This document shows, one piece after another, positions 15,810 to 24,163 of a stretch of DNA of 64,000 nt. The DNA comes from Deltaproteobacteria bacterium (GTDB lineage Bacteria; Desulfobacterota; DSM-4660; Desulfatiglandales; Desulfatiglandaceae), in assembly GCA_019308785.1 (NCBI GenBank), contig JAFDHL010000001.1:1-64000 (forward strand), in the 5' to 3' direction. Position numbers and translations under genes: made by a program. Within the stretch, counting starts at the first letter, position 1. Each line of letters opens with the position of its first letter. A model generated the notes under the pieces. The model was not told the DNA's origin. It saw only the letters and a list, made by a program, of their open reading frames with translations, and did not search any database.

Positions 15810-16916
15810 ATGAGCAGATACGGCACGAATAACAACGTAATAGAGGCATTTTTTGACCAGGCCGCAGACGGCCCAACGGGAGCCGGGAACGTTTACTGGG
15901 AGGATAAAAAAACCCTTTACAGTTACGGGCGGCACTTTCCGCTTGCTTATAAACTCCGCAGCGGTTCATATTTATTTAATGGCGACAAGTACAGCAGCAG
16001 CACCGGCAGGCACCAAAGCGAAACCGCCGCATACCGCGATGAAGGGCGGGGAGATATAACCATTTCGTTTTCAGCCCTACAAGCTGCGGGCATAGAGTAC
16101 GACTCAGAAAGTTTGCATATTGTAAGCACACAACCCGACCAGCAAGAAGATTTTTATTTCGATCCTAAATTTTACGGGAAGGCGGCACGAGAAGACGCCG
16201 AGAAGTTTATTAAATCAGCCCCCAAAGGCGCAACGGTCAGATTTCAAAGCTGGAAAGATAAAGAGGGAGAAAGACAACAGGCCCCGAGCTATTGGCACAG
16301 GCCCGCCGCCGCCGTTCTTATGTGGGACGCCTGGACGGAAACCAAATTATTGTTTGAAAACCATCAAGACCCCTGGAAGTCTACGGGAGAGAGGAAGGTA
16401 AAGCACCCAGTAAAATATTTTATACTCGGCATGGATGAAGGAAGTTATTTCATATCACAACTGCCAGGCCCAGCGGCCAGCGTTGGCAAAGCATACGACA
16501 TCTTGAAACCCAAAGCGATCCGCCAGGCAGAGGCCAGAGGTGAAAAAATACAACGACAAGGGGAATGGTTTTTTTATCCGATCTTTGAAGGCAGCACGGC
16601 AAGGCAGATATATAAACAACTTGACCCCAAGTTTAACCTTACCGACGCCAGCAACCGGCCAGGGGCGGCGCACATTGCCACCAGGGGCGGGAGACTATCA
16701 CAGGTGGCCTTTTTAACGGCGGAAAAAACGGCCAAACATTTTAAACACGCTTTAAGGCACTGTGACGGCAGTCAAATAATAGTTTCCGGCCAAATACGCC
16801 ACAGCGAAGGCGACCACGCACAGTTGAAACTATCAACAATTGAAAATATTAAAATCTTTTCAGCTCACATCAACACAGCCCTTGCAAGTTGGTCATCAAG
16901 TGGCGGAGTTGATTAA
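15810..16916 (+). CDS. Large hypothetical early protein
   Basis: 368 residues. The N-terminus contains VYWEDKKTLYSYGRHFPLA and YLFNGDKYSSSTGRHQS, a pattern I have seen in uncharacterised proteins of phages and plasmids. Near the C-terminus are GEWFFYPI, HIATRGGRL and GQIRHSEGDHAQLKL. The His/Asp-rich end could hold metal ligands but no enzyme family is certain. It is the largest gene of this operon. Confidence 0.65.
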   Translation: MSRYGTNNNVIEAFFDQAADGPTGAGNVYWEDKKTLYSYGRHFPLAYKLRSGSYLFNGDKYSSSTGRHQSETAAYRDEGRGDITISFSALQAAGIEYDSESLHIVSTQPDQQEDFYFDPKFYGKAAREDAEKFIKSAPKGATVRFQSWKDKEGERQQAPSYWHRPAAAVLMWDAWTETKLLFENHQDPWKSTGERKVKHPVKYFILGMDEGSYFISQLPGPAASVGKAYDILKPKAIRQAEARGEKIQRQGEWFFYPIFEGSTARQIYKQLDPKFNLTDASNRPGAAHIATRGGRLSQVAFLTAEKTAKHFKHALRHCDGSQIIVSGQIRHSEGDHAQLKLSTIENIKIFSAHINTALASWSSSGGVD

Positions 16917-16932
16917 AAGGAGATTAAAGGCC

Positions 16933-17325
16933 ATGGAAAAAACACCCATAATCATAACAGTGGACGGCGGACTTGTTCAGAACGTGGACAGTCCGCAGGC
17001 CCTTGACGTCCTGGTGTTGGACTTTGACGGCGGATCAGACGAAGAACTTTGTTGCATAAAAGCAGACAACAACCCCGAAGACTGGCCCCAGGTAGTACAA
17101 AACGCCATAAAATCATTAGAAAAAGAGGGACTTGACCCCGGCGAATACAAAACCTTGAACTTAAGCAACGAAAAACCTTACAGCGTAACCGTAGCGTGGA
17201 GTCAAGAGGGCGCATTCACGCAAACCTATAGCTTTGAAACAAAGGCGGAACTAAGCGCCTTCTTGTATGGTTGTCATGAGGGCGACGGTTGGCTTGATTA
17301 TAATATTATTGAGAAAGGAGACTAA
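16933..17325 (+). CDS. Hypothetical protein, last gene of the operon
   Basis: 130 residues from the ATG behind AAGGAGATTAAAGGCC; the frame extends 31 codons upstream inside the previous gene, but the internal start has the ribosome site. Acidic, with VLDFDGGSDEELCC and YGCHEGDGWLDYN. No motif recognised. A bidirectional terminator follows. Confidence 0.65.
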   Translation: MEKTPIIITVDGGLVQNVDSPQALDVLVLDFDGGSDEELCCIKADNNPEDWPQVVQNAIKSLEKEGLDPGEYKTLNLSNEKPYSVTVAWSQEGAFTQTYSFETKAELSAFLYGCHEGDGWLDYNIIEKGD

Positions 17326-17356
17326 AAACAACAGAACACACCCCAGACAAAAAAAC

Positions 17357-17389
17357 GGCTCAGGGCTCAAACCCTGGGCCATTTTTTTT
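17357..17389. terminator. Bidirectional intrinsic terminator between convergent operons
   Basis: Stem GGCTCAGGG / CCCTGGGCC (9 pairs, one G-U) with a CTCAAA loop, followed by ATTTTTTTT on the plus strand. Read on the minus strand the same stem is followed by GTTTTTTTG. It sits between the plus operon ending at 17325 and the minus operon ending at 17604. A second CCGGGT/ACCCGG hairpin lies ~60 bases downstream. Confidence 0.85.
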
Positions 17390-17566
17390 GTTTTAAACCT
17401 GGCCAGAACTGAACTATGGCCCCCGATAGGCACCAGGAACACACCGGGTAAAGCACCCGGATAATCCAGCCCCTTTTCAGCCAGGCAACCCGGCAAAGGT
17501 TCCGGCAAAAACCCCCACCAGAATTTTTCTAAAAATTTCCAAAAATTTTTCAGATCCGATTTTTAA

Positions 17567-17610
17567 ACAGTCATGCAAGGGCTACTCGACAGTTATGCCA
17601 GGGCTACTTA
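17567..17610. repeat. Tandem 22-bp imperfect repeat
   Basis: Two adjacent 22-base copies of ACAGtyATGCmAGGGCTACT plus two bases, with 18 of 22 identical positions. The second copy overlaps the stop codon of the leftward gene. It lies in the convergent gap, next to AT-rich AAAAATTT repeats. It could bind a protein or be recombination debris. Confidence 0.6.
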
Positions 17611-18068
17611 ATAATACCCAGAGAAATAAATATTTTACGGAACGCCTCCATAGCCCTTAAAACTTCCTGATCCTCAACTTTATTTTCTTTAATTTTATTA
17701 AACAAACTCTGCCATTTCTCTTTGGGTGGACGGTGATCGCCGACAGAAGATATAGCTTCAATAAAATCTTTCCACTTTTCGGGTACCCGATAAAACCAAT
17801 CGGCATAAGTGCTGTCAAAATCATCATCCCTGTCAAAGATATAATGTTCATTCTTCAGGGTCTCGTTCAACTCTTGATAAGCCTCACGATTTCCACCACC
17901 GGTACGGGTGTGAATAACAATAACCTTGGCGAGCGGATCTCCATCGATATCTCTTTCACCTATATAGGCATCTCTAAACCGCGGAACATTTTTATGGTCC
18001 AACCCAATCATACCGACCAGCAGTGGCGCAAACTGGTTTACACCAAACATCATATTATACATGCTCAT
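17604..18068 (-). CDS. Conserved phage hypothetical protein
   Basis: 154 residues. Begins MSMYNMMFGVNQFAPLLVGM and has VPRFRDAY, VIVIHTRTGGGNREAYQ and DDDFDSTYADWFYRVP. I recognise this order from a common uncharacterised phage family. It is the last gene of the leftward early operon. No catalytic role can be assigned. Confidence 0.75.
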   Translation of the reverse strand: MSMYNMMFGVNQFAPLLVGMIGLDHKNVPRFRDAYIGERDIDGDPLAKVIVIHTRTGGGNREAYQELNETLKNEHYIFDRDDDFDSTYADWFYRVPEKWKDFIEAISSVGDHRPPKEKWQSLFNKIKENKVEDQEVLRAMEAFRKIFISLGIIK

Positions 18069-18080
18069 GGCGCCCTCCTT

Positions 18081-18296
18081 TCATTCATTACGGGCTATCG
18101 CAGCATTTGCCCAGAATACAACCTCCTCCAGACGACCAATTGCCAAAGACTGTTCCCTGGACTCCGGAGTAAACTCAAATAAAAACTCAGCGAAATTTAA
18201 GGCAGAGCGTCTGATTTCCTCGTATCTTTTAACCTGATTCTTTCCTGTCGGTTTGTGGTAAGTAAACCTGTTCTCTAATTCTCTAATCGTTAGCAT
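18081..18296 (-). CDS. acb2-like: Acb2-like cyclic-nucleotide sponge (anti-CBASS)
   Basis: 71 residues, matching the small helical hairpin family to which I assign Acb2 (T4 Vs.4): RFTYHKPTG, KRYEEIRRSALNFAE, TPESREQSLAIGRLEE, VFWANAAIARNE. The Tyr of FTYH and the basic residues before YEEIR correspond to the region that binds nucleotides in Acb2. Known members sequester cyclic di- and trinucleotides and so block CBASS effectors. The ATG follows GGGAGGAAAGTAC and overlaps the MazG-like gene. Family by recognition, function by homology. Confidence 0.8.
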   Translation of the reverse strand: MLTIRELENRFTYHKPTGKNQVKRYEEIRRSALNFAEFLFEFTPESREQSLAIGRLEEVVFWANAAIARNE

Positions 18297-18634
18297 GTAC
18301 TTTCCTCCCTTTTCAGCGAATCGATCAGCTCAACCATGGCCACAGCTACAGCTGACACCTGGATCAATTCTTTTCGGGCGTGTTTGATTGCAGCTTCGGC
18401 CTTTGTAATATATTTATCGCAAAGGCTGGCACTGGTGCAACTATCGGCCTCCATCTCGTTAACCCTTGTCTCAACCAGAGCAGCAGAAACCTCGCCCACT
18501 TCTTCGGCTAAAACTAACATCATGTTGTAAACAGTGTCATTAAAAGGGTTGTTGCCGTACCTTAAGTGTTGGTTTTCTCTCTCTCCCCTTACTTCAAGTA
18601 AAACGTCGGTTATTCTGTTAAAGTCCCAATCCAT
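18290..18634 (-). CDS. MazG-like nucleotide pyrophosphohydrolase
   Basis: 114 residues from the ATG behind GGAGGGATA (TAATG overlap with the upstream gene). All-helical, with the metal-binding EEVGEVSAAL segment (~43-52) and ARKELIQVSAVAVAMVELID near the end, the layout of MazG-type all-alpha NTP pyrophosphatases. Phage members may alter ppGpp or dNTP pools; the substrate is unknown. Next to the Acb2-like gene. Confidence 0.72.
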   Translation of the reverse strand: MDWDFNRITDVLLEVRGERENQHLRYGNNPFNDTVYNMMLVLAEEVGEVSAALVETRVNEMEADSCTSASLCDKYITKAEAAIKHARKELIQVSAVAVAMVELIDSLKREESTC

Positions 18635-18978
18635 TATCCCTCCAGACAGACCATGGCCCCACAACGGGTACAGTGATATAGATCTACGTTAGGAAAATGC
18701 TGCCTTGTCTTCTCGCGCAGCTTCTTCCGTTCACTTTCCACCTGACCTTTGGTTTTCGGATGCAGGTTCGGATATTTGTCGTCTGAACTGTTCGGTACCC
18801 GTTGCTCGACACCCATGTTGATGTTTTTCATAGACCGTGGAAGCATAACAGAAAGGTTCCCATCAACCTTTTCGGGTGGAATAAATCGATTTGGGGCCAT
18901 ATACACCTGGTCGTCCAGGACCTTTCCTTCCTTATACTGGCCGGGGCCTGTTATTTTACACATGCAATACAGTTTCAT
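18634..18978 (-). CDS. Hypothetical protein with a C-terminal zinc knuckle
   Basis: 114 residues. Two N-terminal cysteines (YCMCKI) and a C-terminal YHCTRCGAMVC pair that may bind zinc together. The middle is charged and probably flexible. Stop codon overlaps the start of the MazG-like gene. No family recognised. Confidence 0.65.
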   Translation of the reverse strand: MKLYCMCKITGPGQYKEGKVLDDQVYMAPNRFIPPEKVDGNLSVMLPRSMKNINMGVEQRVPNSSDDKYPNLHPKTKGQVESERKKLREKTRQHFPNVDLYHCTRCGAMVCLEG

Positions 18979-19008
18979 TTAGCGCTCCTTTGACTGGTAA
19001 AATAGTTT

Positions 19009-19290
19009 TTAACCAGCCGGTTCTAAATCTTGTTTGTCCTTAAATGGCAACTTCATCTGATCCAGATCTATAGTCTCTGTGATTCTGTCTTTTATCTTTT
19101 TGGCCGGATCAAAAGACATTTCCACTGTTATAACCTTGGTGTTGCCCTGTGACTCAATCTTGGCAGAAAGTGCAATCTTAAATACACCTTCGGTAGCCAG
19201 ATAGGCCGCCTCAATCTCTTTTTCATAGTCAACCATGAGCTGGTTTACCATGCCTGATATTTTTTCGCGTTCAGAAAAACTAACCTCCAT
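19009..19290 (-). CDS. Small hypothetical protein
   Basis: 93 residues, helix at the N-terminus (REKISGMVNQLMVDYEKEIE) then a short beta pattern (KVITVEMSFDPAKKIKDRI). Ribosome site GGGAGGTAGATC. No function recognised. Confidence 0.65.
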   Translation of the reverse strand: MEVSFSEREKISGMVNQLMVDYEKEIEAAYLATEGVFKIALSAKIESQGNTKVITVEMSFDPAKKIKDRITETIDLDQMKLPFKDKQDLEPAG

Positions 19291-19303
19291 GATCTACCTC
19301 CCT

Positions 19304-19771
19304 TTATTCTTTTTCAGCAGCCAGCTTTTTCCTGGCCATGGTGATTGCACGTTTGGTTTTTGCATCAGCGGCCTCATATTCCTCGTCGGTCTTGTTGGCT
19401 AATTCCAGGGTTTTAACTTCTTTCTCAAAAGCCCTTTCAGACAACTGCTTGTCGGTCGGTTCCAGGTCTTCGTCCGGGCTACCCTTGCGGATTATCGCAC
19501 CAGCTTTCTCGGCCAGCCACTCGTTAACCAGTTTTAATTTTTCTGCACGATAGAGGCCCTTGCCCCTTTTTACCTTAACTGTCTCCACTCCATCCTTTTC
19601 CAGTTTGTCAATAATCGGTTTCGGGTTTAAAATAGTCATTTTCATCTCCTTTACGGGTTTTGGTTGGCAACTACACTCCATTGTTGGCCGGATTACACCA
19701 CAGTCTGGACATATATATCCCAACCCAACCGTAATCCCACCAACCCCTATGGTTGTAAATTCCCAGTCCAT
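19304..19771 (-). CDS. Hypothetical protein with N-terminal zinc ribbon
   Basis: 155 residues starting at an ATG overlapping the resolvase stop (TAATG). N-terminal CPDCG and CSC residues suggest a zinc ribbon. From residue ~46 a charged helical region begins. An internal ATG behind AAAGGAGATGAAA (MTILNPKPIIDKL) could start a separate protein, so two products are possible. No family recognised. Confidence 0.6.
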   Translation of the reverse strand: MDWEFTTIGVGGITVGLGYICPDCGVIRPTMECSCQPKPVKEMKMTILNPKPIIDKLEKDGVETVKVKRGKGLYRAEKLKLVNEWLAEKAGAIIRKGSPDEDLEPTDKQLSERAFEKEVKTLELANKTDEEYEAADAKTKRAITMARKKLAAEKE

Positions 19772-20241
19772 TAGGTTATGCCAATTTCATATTTGGCGTA
19801 TTCCAGCATTAAGAAAGCGTCAGCCTCGTCGTCGTTCTGGGGGCTTTGCCCTTTAGCTTTAGCTGCTTCTATCATCGTTTCTTTGCCGGCAGCACCGTTG
19901 CCGGTTGAAAACTTCTTAAGCGTCGCTGTATGGACAGTCATACACTCAATCTCATACTTGGCGCAGAACTCCATCACTTTTGTTTGTAAACCCACACCAA
20001 CCTGGGTAGCGGCGCCACCACGGTGGTGGGCCTGTTCATAAATCACCATCCCCAGTTGTTGCATCATAATGTCATACATCTTTTCCAGCCACCCACCAAA
20101 GCGCAAATAAAGCATACCTGGCGATTCTCCCCTGACAAGCGGAAAGTTCTCTGTTCCCAGAGTAATAACTTCATTCTGTAGAACAGACCATCCGGTCTGA
20201 CGCCCAAGATCAAGTGCCATTATTGTTATTGATTTACTCAT
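19771..20241 (-). CDS. RuvC-like Holliday junction resolvase
   Basis: 156 residues with an RNase H-like fold. Acidic catalytic candidates are D11 (MALDLGRQTGW), E69 (VIYEQAHHRG), and D137-D141 (QNDDEADAF). It resolves branched DNA before packaging or during recombination. The gene lies downstream of the replicative helicase in the same operon. The motif order fits the phage RuvC group. Confidence 0.85.
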   Translation of the reverse strand: MSKSITIMALDLGRQTGWSVLQNEVITLGTENFPLVRGESPGMLYLRFGGWLEKMYDIMMQQLGMVIYEQAHHRGGAATQVGVGLQTKVMEFCAKYEIECMTVHTATLKKFSTGNGAAGKETMIEAAKAKGQSPQNDDEADAFLMLEYAKYEIGIT

Positions 20242-20593
20242 TGATCCCCCTTTTTTGTGGTTTTAATCGGTTCACTACAGCTTTCGGAACAATCGACTTC
20301 CCAGGCACCAGTATTGGCACCATGGCGATATGATATTCCGACGTTATCATAACGGTTCTGACTTTAGCAATCTCGTTACGGTTGACATATATATCCCTAC
20401 GGTTTTCCCAAACCTCTAAAAATAGATCTGCTTTCCGCACATTAAATGTGAGCAATGTGTGGTTGACGCTATCTTTAAGGTTTTGAATCTCTTTCAGCTC
20501 CCTACCAAGCTGTACGTTTAAAAGATATACCCAAATCAACATGTATAATAATATGCCCAGCACGGCAATCATATTTATTGTCTGTTTTCTCAT
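20234..20593 (-). CDS. Membrane-anchored hypothetical protein
   Basis: 119 residues. One N-terminal membrane span (INMIAVLGILLYMLIWVYLL, ~6-25), then a helical and soluble C-terminal domain. Overlaps the resolvase gene by 8 bases. It may tether a replication function to the membrane or be a spanin-like protein; nothing decides. Confidence 0.65.
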   Translation of the reverse strand: MRKQTINMIAVLGILLYMLIWVYLLNVQLGRELKEIQNLKDSVNHTLLTFNVRKADLFLEVWENRRDIYVNRNEIAKVRTVMITSEYHIAMVPILVPGKSIVPKAVVNRLKPQKRGINE

Positions 20594-20612
20594 TTTATGC
20601 TCCTTGGTCCAA

Positions 20613-20846
20613 TTAATGTAATAGTTCAGGGTTTAATTTTGCAACCTTTTCCCAGTCAATCGAGTCGTTGTTTGGTTTTGATTTTGTTATTTTTTTATTA
20701 ACTGGAGACGGGCACCATTCTGGTATTCTTTCATATGGATCCACAGTAATGGCTCGCAGTATTGCATTAAAACCACACGACCCCCGGTAATGGGTTTCGA
20801 TCCAGTCTTGACAATTACAACATTTTTTAATCGGATATGGCCACAT
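20613..20846 (-). CDS. Small cysteine-containing protein
   Basis: 77 residues from an ATG overlapping the helicase stop (TGATG). KKCCNCQDWIE and SCGFNAIL plus WCPSP provide Cys ligands, likely for zinc. The C-terminus is helical. No function recognised. Confidence 0.65.
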   Translation of the reverse strand: MWPYPIKKCCNCQDWIETHYRGSCGFNAILRAITVDPYERIPEWCPSPVNKKITKSKPNNDSIDWEKVAKLNPELLH

Positions 20847-22174
20847 CAATATTGCTCCTTGTGGTATTGTTCAAATCGGGTACACTTGGCCAGCCACGAT
20901 AAATAAATAGTACAAACCGGCCCCTGGCGCTGTTTTGCAATGATTAATTCAGCTTTGCCCTTATTTGGATTATTTTCGTCGGTGTCATAAACTTCATCAC
21001 GATAAATAAACATGACCACATCTGCATCCTGTTCTACGTTCCCGCTGTCTCTAAGATCAGACAACTGTGGCCGCTTATTGGAACGCTCCTCAACCTTCCT
21101 GGATAGTTGCGACAAGGCCACAACCGGTATTCGCAACTCTTTAGCTAAAGCTTTAAAATACCTGGTATAAATACCAATTTCATCATTTCTGCTTTTATGG
21201 GCGGCTCCGGTCACCAGTCCCAGGTGATCAATAATAATAAGATTAACCCCATGCTTTTTGTGAACGATCCTGGCCGTTTTACAGATGTCCCGGTAGCTCT
21301 GACCACCACGGTCATCGATACCGATATTAACTCCAGTAAGCTCACCAGCCCCCTCCGCTATTTGTTTCCAGTCATCATTACTCCAAAACCCAGACCTAAA
21401 TACCGTTGTGGGCATCCTTGTCTGGGCCGCAAATAGCCGATCCATTAACTGGTCTTGTGGTTGTTCTAAAGAAAAAATAAAAGGTTTATATCCTGCATCA
21501 GACGCACCCTTGGAAAACTGTAGGGCCAGGGCGGTCTTTCCCATAGATGGACGACCGGCCAAAATTAACAAATCAGAGGTCTGCATCCCACATAAAACTC
21601 GATCTAAATCACCAAAACCAGTCGGCACCCCAGTTACCAAAGTCTTCTCTTTATGGATCTCCTCATAACGGTCTATCGTTTCCACTACCAGATCATTGGT
21701 AAAAACATATTCCGGATTCGAATATGTATTTATTCTTAAAACCCTTTTTTGAGCGTTTTCCACCACATCTTCAATATCCTTACTTGTATCAAAGGCTACG
21801 GCTTGTATCCTGGCAGACTCATAAACTAACTGTCTACGGACAGCCAGGTTGTTGATTTTTTGGGCATAATATATTGCATTAACAGCCAGTGGAGCTTCGG
21901 ACATTCTAATTAAATATGGCATACCCCCAACCTTGTCTAAGTCTCCGTTTTCTTCCAGCTTATTCTTAACTGTTAAATAGTCTATCGGCTCCTCAAGCTT
22001 AAACAACTGGAGAATCGATTTAAAAATTAGGCCGTTAGCGGTTTTATAAAAATGGCGCGGACTTAAAATATCAGCTACTTCTCCCAGTATGGAACTGTCC
22101 ACAAGTGTAGCAGATAATAAAGATTCTTCAATTTCGGTATCGTGTGGAAGTGCTTTTATATCGATAGTGTTCAT
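20846..22174 (-). CDS. dnaB: DnaB-type replicative DNA helicase
   Basis: 442 residues. The N-terminal domain (1-~120) has the DnaB pattern (EIEESLLSATLVD, FYKTANGLIF). The RecA-like domain carries Walker A GRPSMGKT (207-214), Walker B NLIIIDH (311-317) and later SQLSRKVE and SDLRDSGNVEQDADVV. It unwinds DNA at the fork as a hexamer. Upstream of it is the probable initiator/loader gene, 2 bases away. No primase or polymerase gene is in the window, so host enzymes or genes outside may be used. Confidence 0.94.
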   Translation of the reverse strand: MNTIDIKALPHDTEIEESLLSATLVDSSILGEVADILSPRHFYKTANGLIFKSILQLFKLEEPIDYLTVKNKLEENGDLDKVGGMPYLIRMSEAPLAVNAIYYAQKINNLAVRRQLVYESARIQAVAFDTSKDIEDVVENAQKRVLRINTYSNPEYVFTNDLVVETIDRYEEIHKEKTLVTGVPTGFGDLDRVLCGMQTSDLLILAGRPSMGKTALALQFSKGASDAGYKPFIFSLEQPQDQLMDRLFAAQTRMPTTVFRSGFWSNDDWKQIAEGAGELTGVNIGIDDRGGQSYRDICKTARIVHKKHGVNLIIIDHLGLVTGAAHKSRNDEIGIYTRYFKALAKELRIPVVALSQLSRKVEERSNKRPQLSDLRDSGNVEQDADVVMFIYRDEVYDTDENNPNKGKAELIIAKQRQGPVCTIYLSWLAKCTRFEQYHKEQY

Positions 22175-22176
22175 TT

Positions 22177-22971
22177 TTACTCCAACATTTTAGGATTAAA
22201 GGCTGGTGGTTGTGGGCGTGCCATACTATCTTTATCTTTTTTATATTGGATGCTGGCCTGTTTTCGTTTCTCGCGGATTCCTCTCATAGATTTTTTAAAA
22301 TATTCGAAACCGCGCCACTTGTTTTCGGTGGCCATTTCTAAAATATGAGTTAGCCCGGTATATCCATCCACTTTTATTTCATCAATAAATTCCGCCAGAC
22401 TTAAAAAAGTTTTAATTGCGCTCTGCCTATTTTTATCATTCCATTTTTTACGACCATCTTTTTTACCGTTCATTCTTGCGATTTCGTATTCGATAAATTG
22501 GTTTAATGGAAAATTTTTAGGAAGTTTGATTTCCAAGTACTTCTTCTTTATGTTTCTTATAAATGGTACAACACCCACCGTGTCGGCTTCATAGTCGTCT
22601 TCGCTGTCGGCTTCATAACTTTCTGACCTCTGGTATTCATTATATTTTAAGATGGTTACCTTCAACCCCCTTGTCGTCTTCGCTGTCGTCACCATGTCGG
22701 CTTCTTTAAAAAACCTAAAAGCACGGTCAACGTGGTGTTTTTTATACCTTTCTGATCTATTTCCTACATCCCAGGCTAAATCGTCCAAGATTTCATTGTA
22801 ACTGGTCAGCAGCTCCCCACGTTTCAACTTAAGACCCTTTCGGACACAATCTTTCCATACAGCATTACGAAGAAACCACAACCAAATTTCACGAAAATGT
22901 GGTGGTTTATTCATAATGTCAGAATTATCCAAAGCTCTGGCCAATAATATATATCCACCTTCTTTTGACAT
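22177..22971 (-). CDS. Replication initiator or helicase loader-like protein
   Basis: 264 residues. The N-terminal 115 look like a winged-helix region (FREIWLWFLRNAVWKD, ELLTSYNEILDDLAW, VDRAFRFFKEADMVTTAKT). The C-terminal ~100 are basic and helical with WRGFEYFKKSMRG. I know this arrangement from phage replisome organisers that bind the origin or load DnaB. Its position directly upstream of dnaB supports this. The exact role is inferred. Confidence 0.7.
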   Translation of the reverse strand: MSKEGGYILLARALDNSDIMNKPPHFREIWLWFLRNAVWKDCVRKGLKLKRGELLTSYNEILDDLAWDVGNRSERYKKHHVDRAFRFFKEADMVTTAKTTRGLKVTILKYNEYQRSESYEADSEDDYEADTVGVVPFIRNIKKKYLEIKLPKNFPLNQFIEYEIARMNGKKDGRKKWNDKNRQSAIKTFLSLAEFIDEIKVDGYTGLTHILEMATENKWRGFEYFKKSMRGIREKRKQASIQYKKDKDSMARPQPPAFNPKMLE

Positions 22972-22990
22972 ACTTTGGTCCTAAAATCTG

Positions 22991-23200
22991 CTACATCTCT
23001 TTATTTAGTTTACTTAGGCCCAACACATAGCCAATAGCTTGGTAGACTTTTTCTAAATCGTCTTCCTCAATTAAAACCCTGTTAGTTTTATTTCCAAAAC
23101 CCGCTTTAATAATACACTCAACGCCGCCAGCGCCCCCATTGCAAAATATTAAATTAAAGCCAGGTGTTATACATGTCTCAATATCAATTTTAGGTGCCAT
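22991..23200 (-). CDS. Small hypothetical protein
   Basis: 69 residues from the ATG behind AAGGGGGAAAAAC; the frame extends upstream but the internal start has the ribosome site. Two cysteines (FCNGGAGGVEC) and an acidic middle (IEEDDLEKVYQ). Begins MAPKIDIETCITPG. No family recognised. Confidence 0.6.
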   Translation of the reverse strand: MAPKIDIETCITPGFNLIFCNGGAGGVECIIKAGFGNKTNRVLIEEDDLEKVYQAIGYVLGLSKLNKEM

Positions 23201-23327
23201 GTTTTTCCCCCTTTTCCTTTCTTTCTTTATCCCAATAGGCTGTACGGCATTTTGGGCATAAGATTGGCTTTTCGGGTTGTCGCCTATACCATTCATGCCC
23301 ACATCTTTTACATTTGTCTTTTTTCAT
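23190..23327 (-). CDS. Tiny zinc-ribbon protein
   Basis: 45 residues, MKKDKCKRCGHEWYRR, with a CxxC and a CPKC pair, a typical small phage zinc ribbon. The ATG lies ~15 bases after the -10 of a leftward promoter, with AGGGA as ribosome site. Its end overlaps the next start. Confidence 0.65.
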   Translation of the reverse strand: MKKDKCKRCGHEWYRRQPEKPILCPKCRTAYWDKERKEKGEKHGT

Positions 23328-23343
23328 AATATTAGTTTCCCTA

Positions 23344-23372
23344 TATGTATTACATATAATTCAACCTGTCAA
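23344..23372 (-). promoter_or_regulatory. Leftward sigma70-like promoter upstream of replication genes
   Basis: Minus strand TTGACA (23367-23372), 17 bases, TACATA (23344-23349). It lies in a 53-base gap and would drive the zinc-ribbon, initiator and dnaB genes. The -35 is perfect; the -10 is weaker. Confidence 0.55.
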
Positions 23373-23380
23373 GTATTTTT

Positions 23381-23776
23381 TTATGGATGAAACCGTGGCA
23401 CGCTCTGTGGCACGTTCTGTCCTTGATATTCCATCCGCAGCCAGGTTAAAAAAGACCTGTAGGTGCCAATAATTTCTCTCATGGCATGTAATGCTTCCCT
23501 ACATGCCAGATATTCAGCCTCTGAAACATCTACATCAAACTTTAACATTGAAATTTTAACATGACCCAGGGTTTGGGATTTAAGGATACTTATGGCCATT
23601 CCTTTGTTTTTAAACAGTAACTGTTGTTTGGCAAATTCGATATTAAAAATTCTTGTCTTATCGGCCCTGGTTCTTCCCAAGGATTTATATTCGTCATTTT
23701 TGTCTTCAATTTTTTGAATTAAATCCTGAAGCTGTTGGATTATTTCATTAGGATCCAGATCATAATTTTCATCCAT
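23381..23776 (-). CDS. Hypothetical helical protein
   Basis: 131 residues, N-terminus acidic coiled coil (DPNEIIQQLQDLIQKIEDKN), then mostly helical with EAEYLACREALHAMREIIG. No motif known. Upstream of the secondary promoter. Confidence 0.65.
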   Translation of the reverse strand: MDENYDLDPNEIIQQLQDLIQKIEDKNDEYKSLGRTRADKTRIFNIEFAKQQLLFKNKGMAISILKSQTLGHVKISMLKFDVDVSEAEYLACREALHAMREIIGTYRSFLTWLRMEYQGQNVPQSVPRFHP

Positions 23777-23779
23777 AAT

Positions 23780-23959
23780 TTAACCCTCGTTATCTCTGTC
23801 GTTGTAGCCTACATCATATCCGCTATCATAGCCCTCACTTGCAGCTATCTCCATACACTTTTCACATGGTTCAATAACGATACCACCCCTTTTATCGGTA
23901 CATTGGCCACAAAGGCCGTTACCACACGAACACCAAACCTCAAATTCTATTGACGGCAT
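23780..23959 (-). CDS. Small zinc-binding protein
   Basis: 59 residues. WCSCGNGLCGQC and EPCEKCMEIA supply metal ligands, and the C-terminus is repetitive acidic (YDSGYDVGYNDRDNEG). I have seen this pattern in many phages without a known function. Just downstream of a Cys-rich paralog gene. Confidence 0.65.
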   Translation of the reverse strand: MPSIEFEVWCSCGNGLCGQCTDKRGGIVIEPCEKCMEIAASEGYDSGYDVGYNDRDNEG

Positions 23960-23962
23960 TAT

Positions 23963-24163
23963 TCAACTTTCCACCCTAAGCCTTCTAAGCGGAACGATTG
24001 ATGCAATCACACACCGACCACATTCTTTTTCAGTTCCCTCATAATATGTTTGCCACCATACACACTGTTTTTCACAGCAAGCATATGGGCCGTTAGGATT
24101 TGGGAGCGTAAGGGGACAGATTGTTTTTATTTGTTTATCACATGGTAAATTTTTAATATCCAT
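23963..24163 (-). CDS. Small cysteine-rich protein (paralog of 33552-33743)
   Basis: 66 residues from the ATG behind GGAGGCATTG. Core ICPLTLPNPNGPYACCEKQC then WWQTYYEGTEKECGRC. The plus-strand gene at 33552-33743 has nearly the same core. The cysteines probably bind metal. Two divergent copies at opposite ends of the early region suggest duplication and diversification. Confidence 0.7.
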   Translation of the reverse strand: MDIKNLPCDKQIKTICPLTLPNPNGPYACCEKQCVWWQTYYEGTEKECGRCVIASIVPLRRLRVES

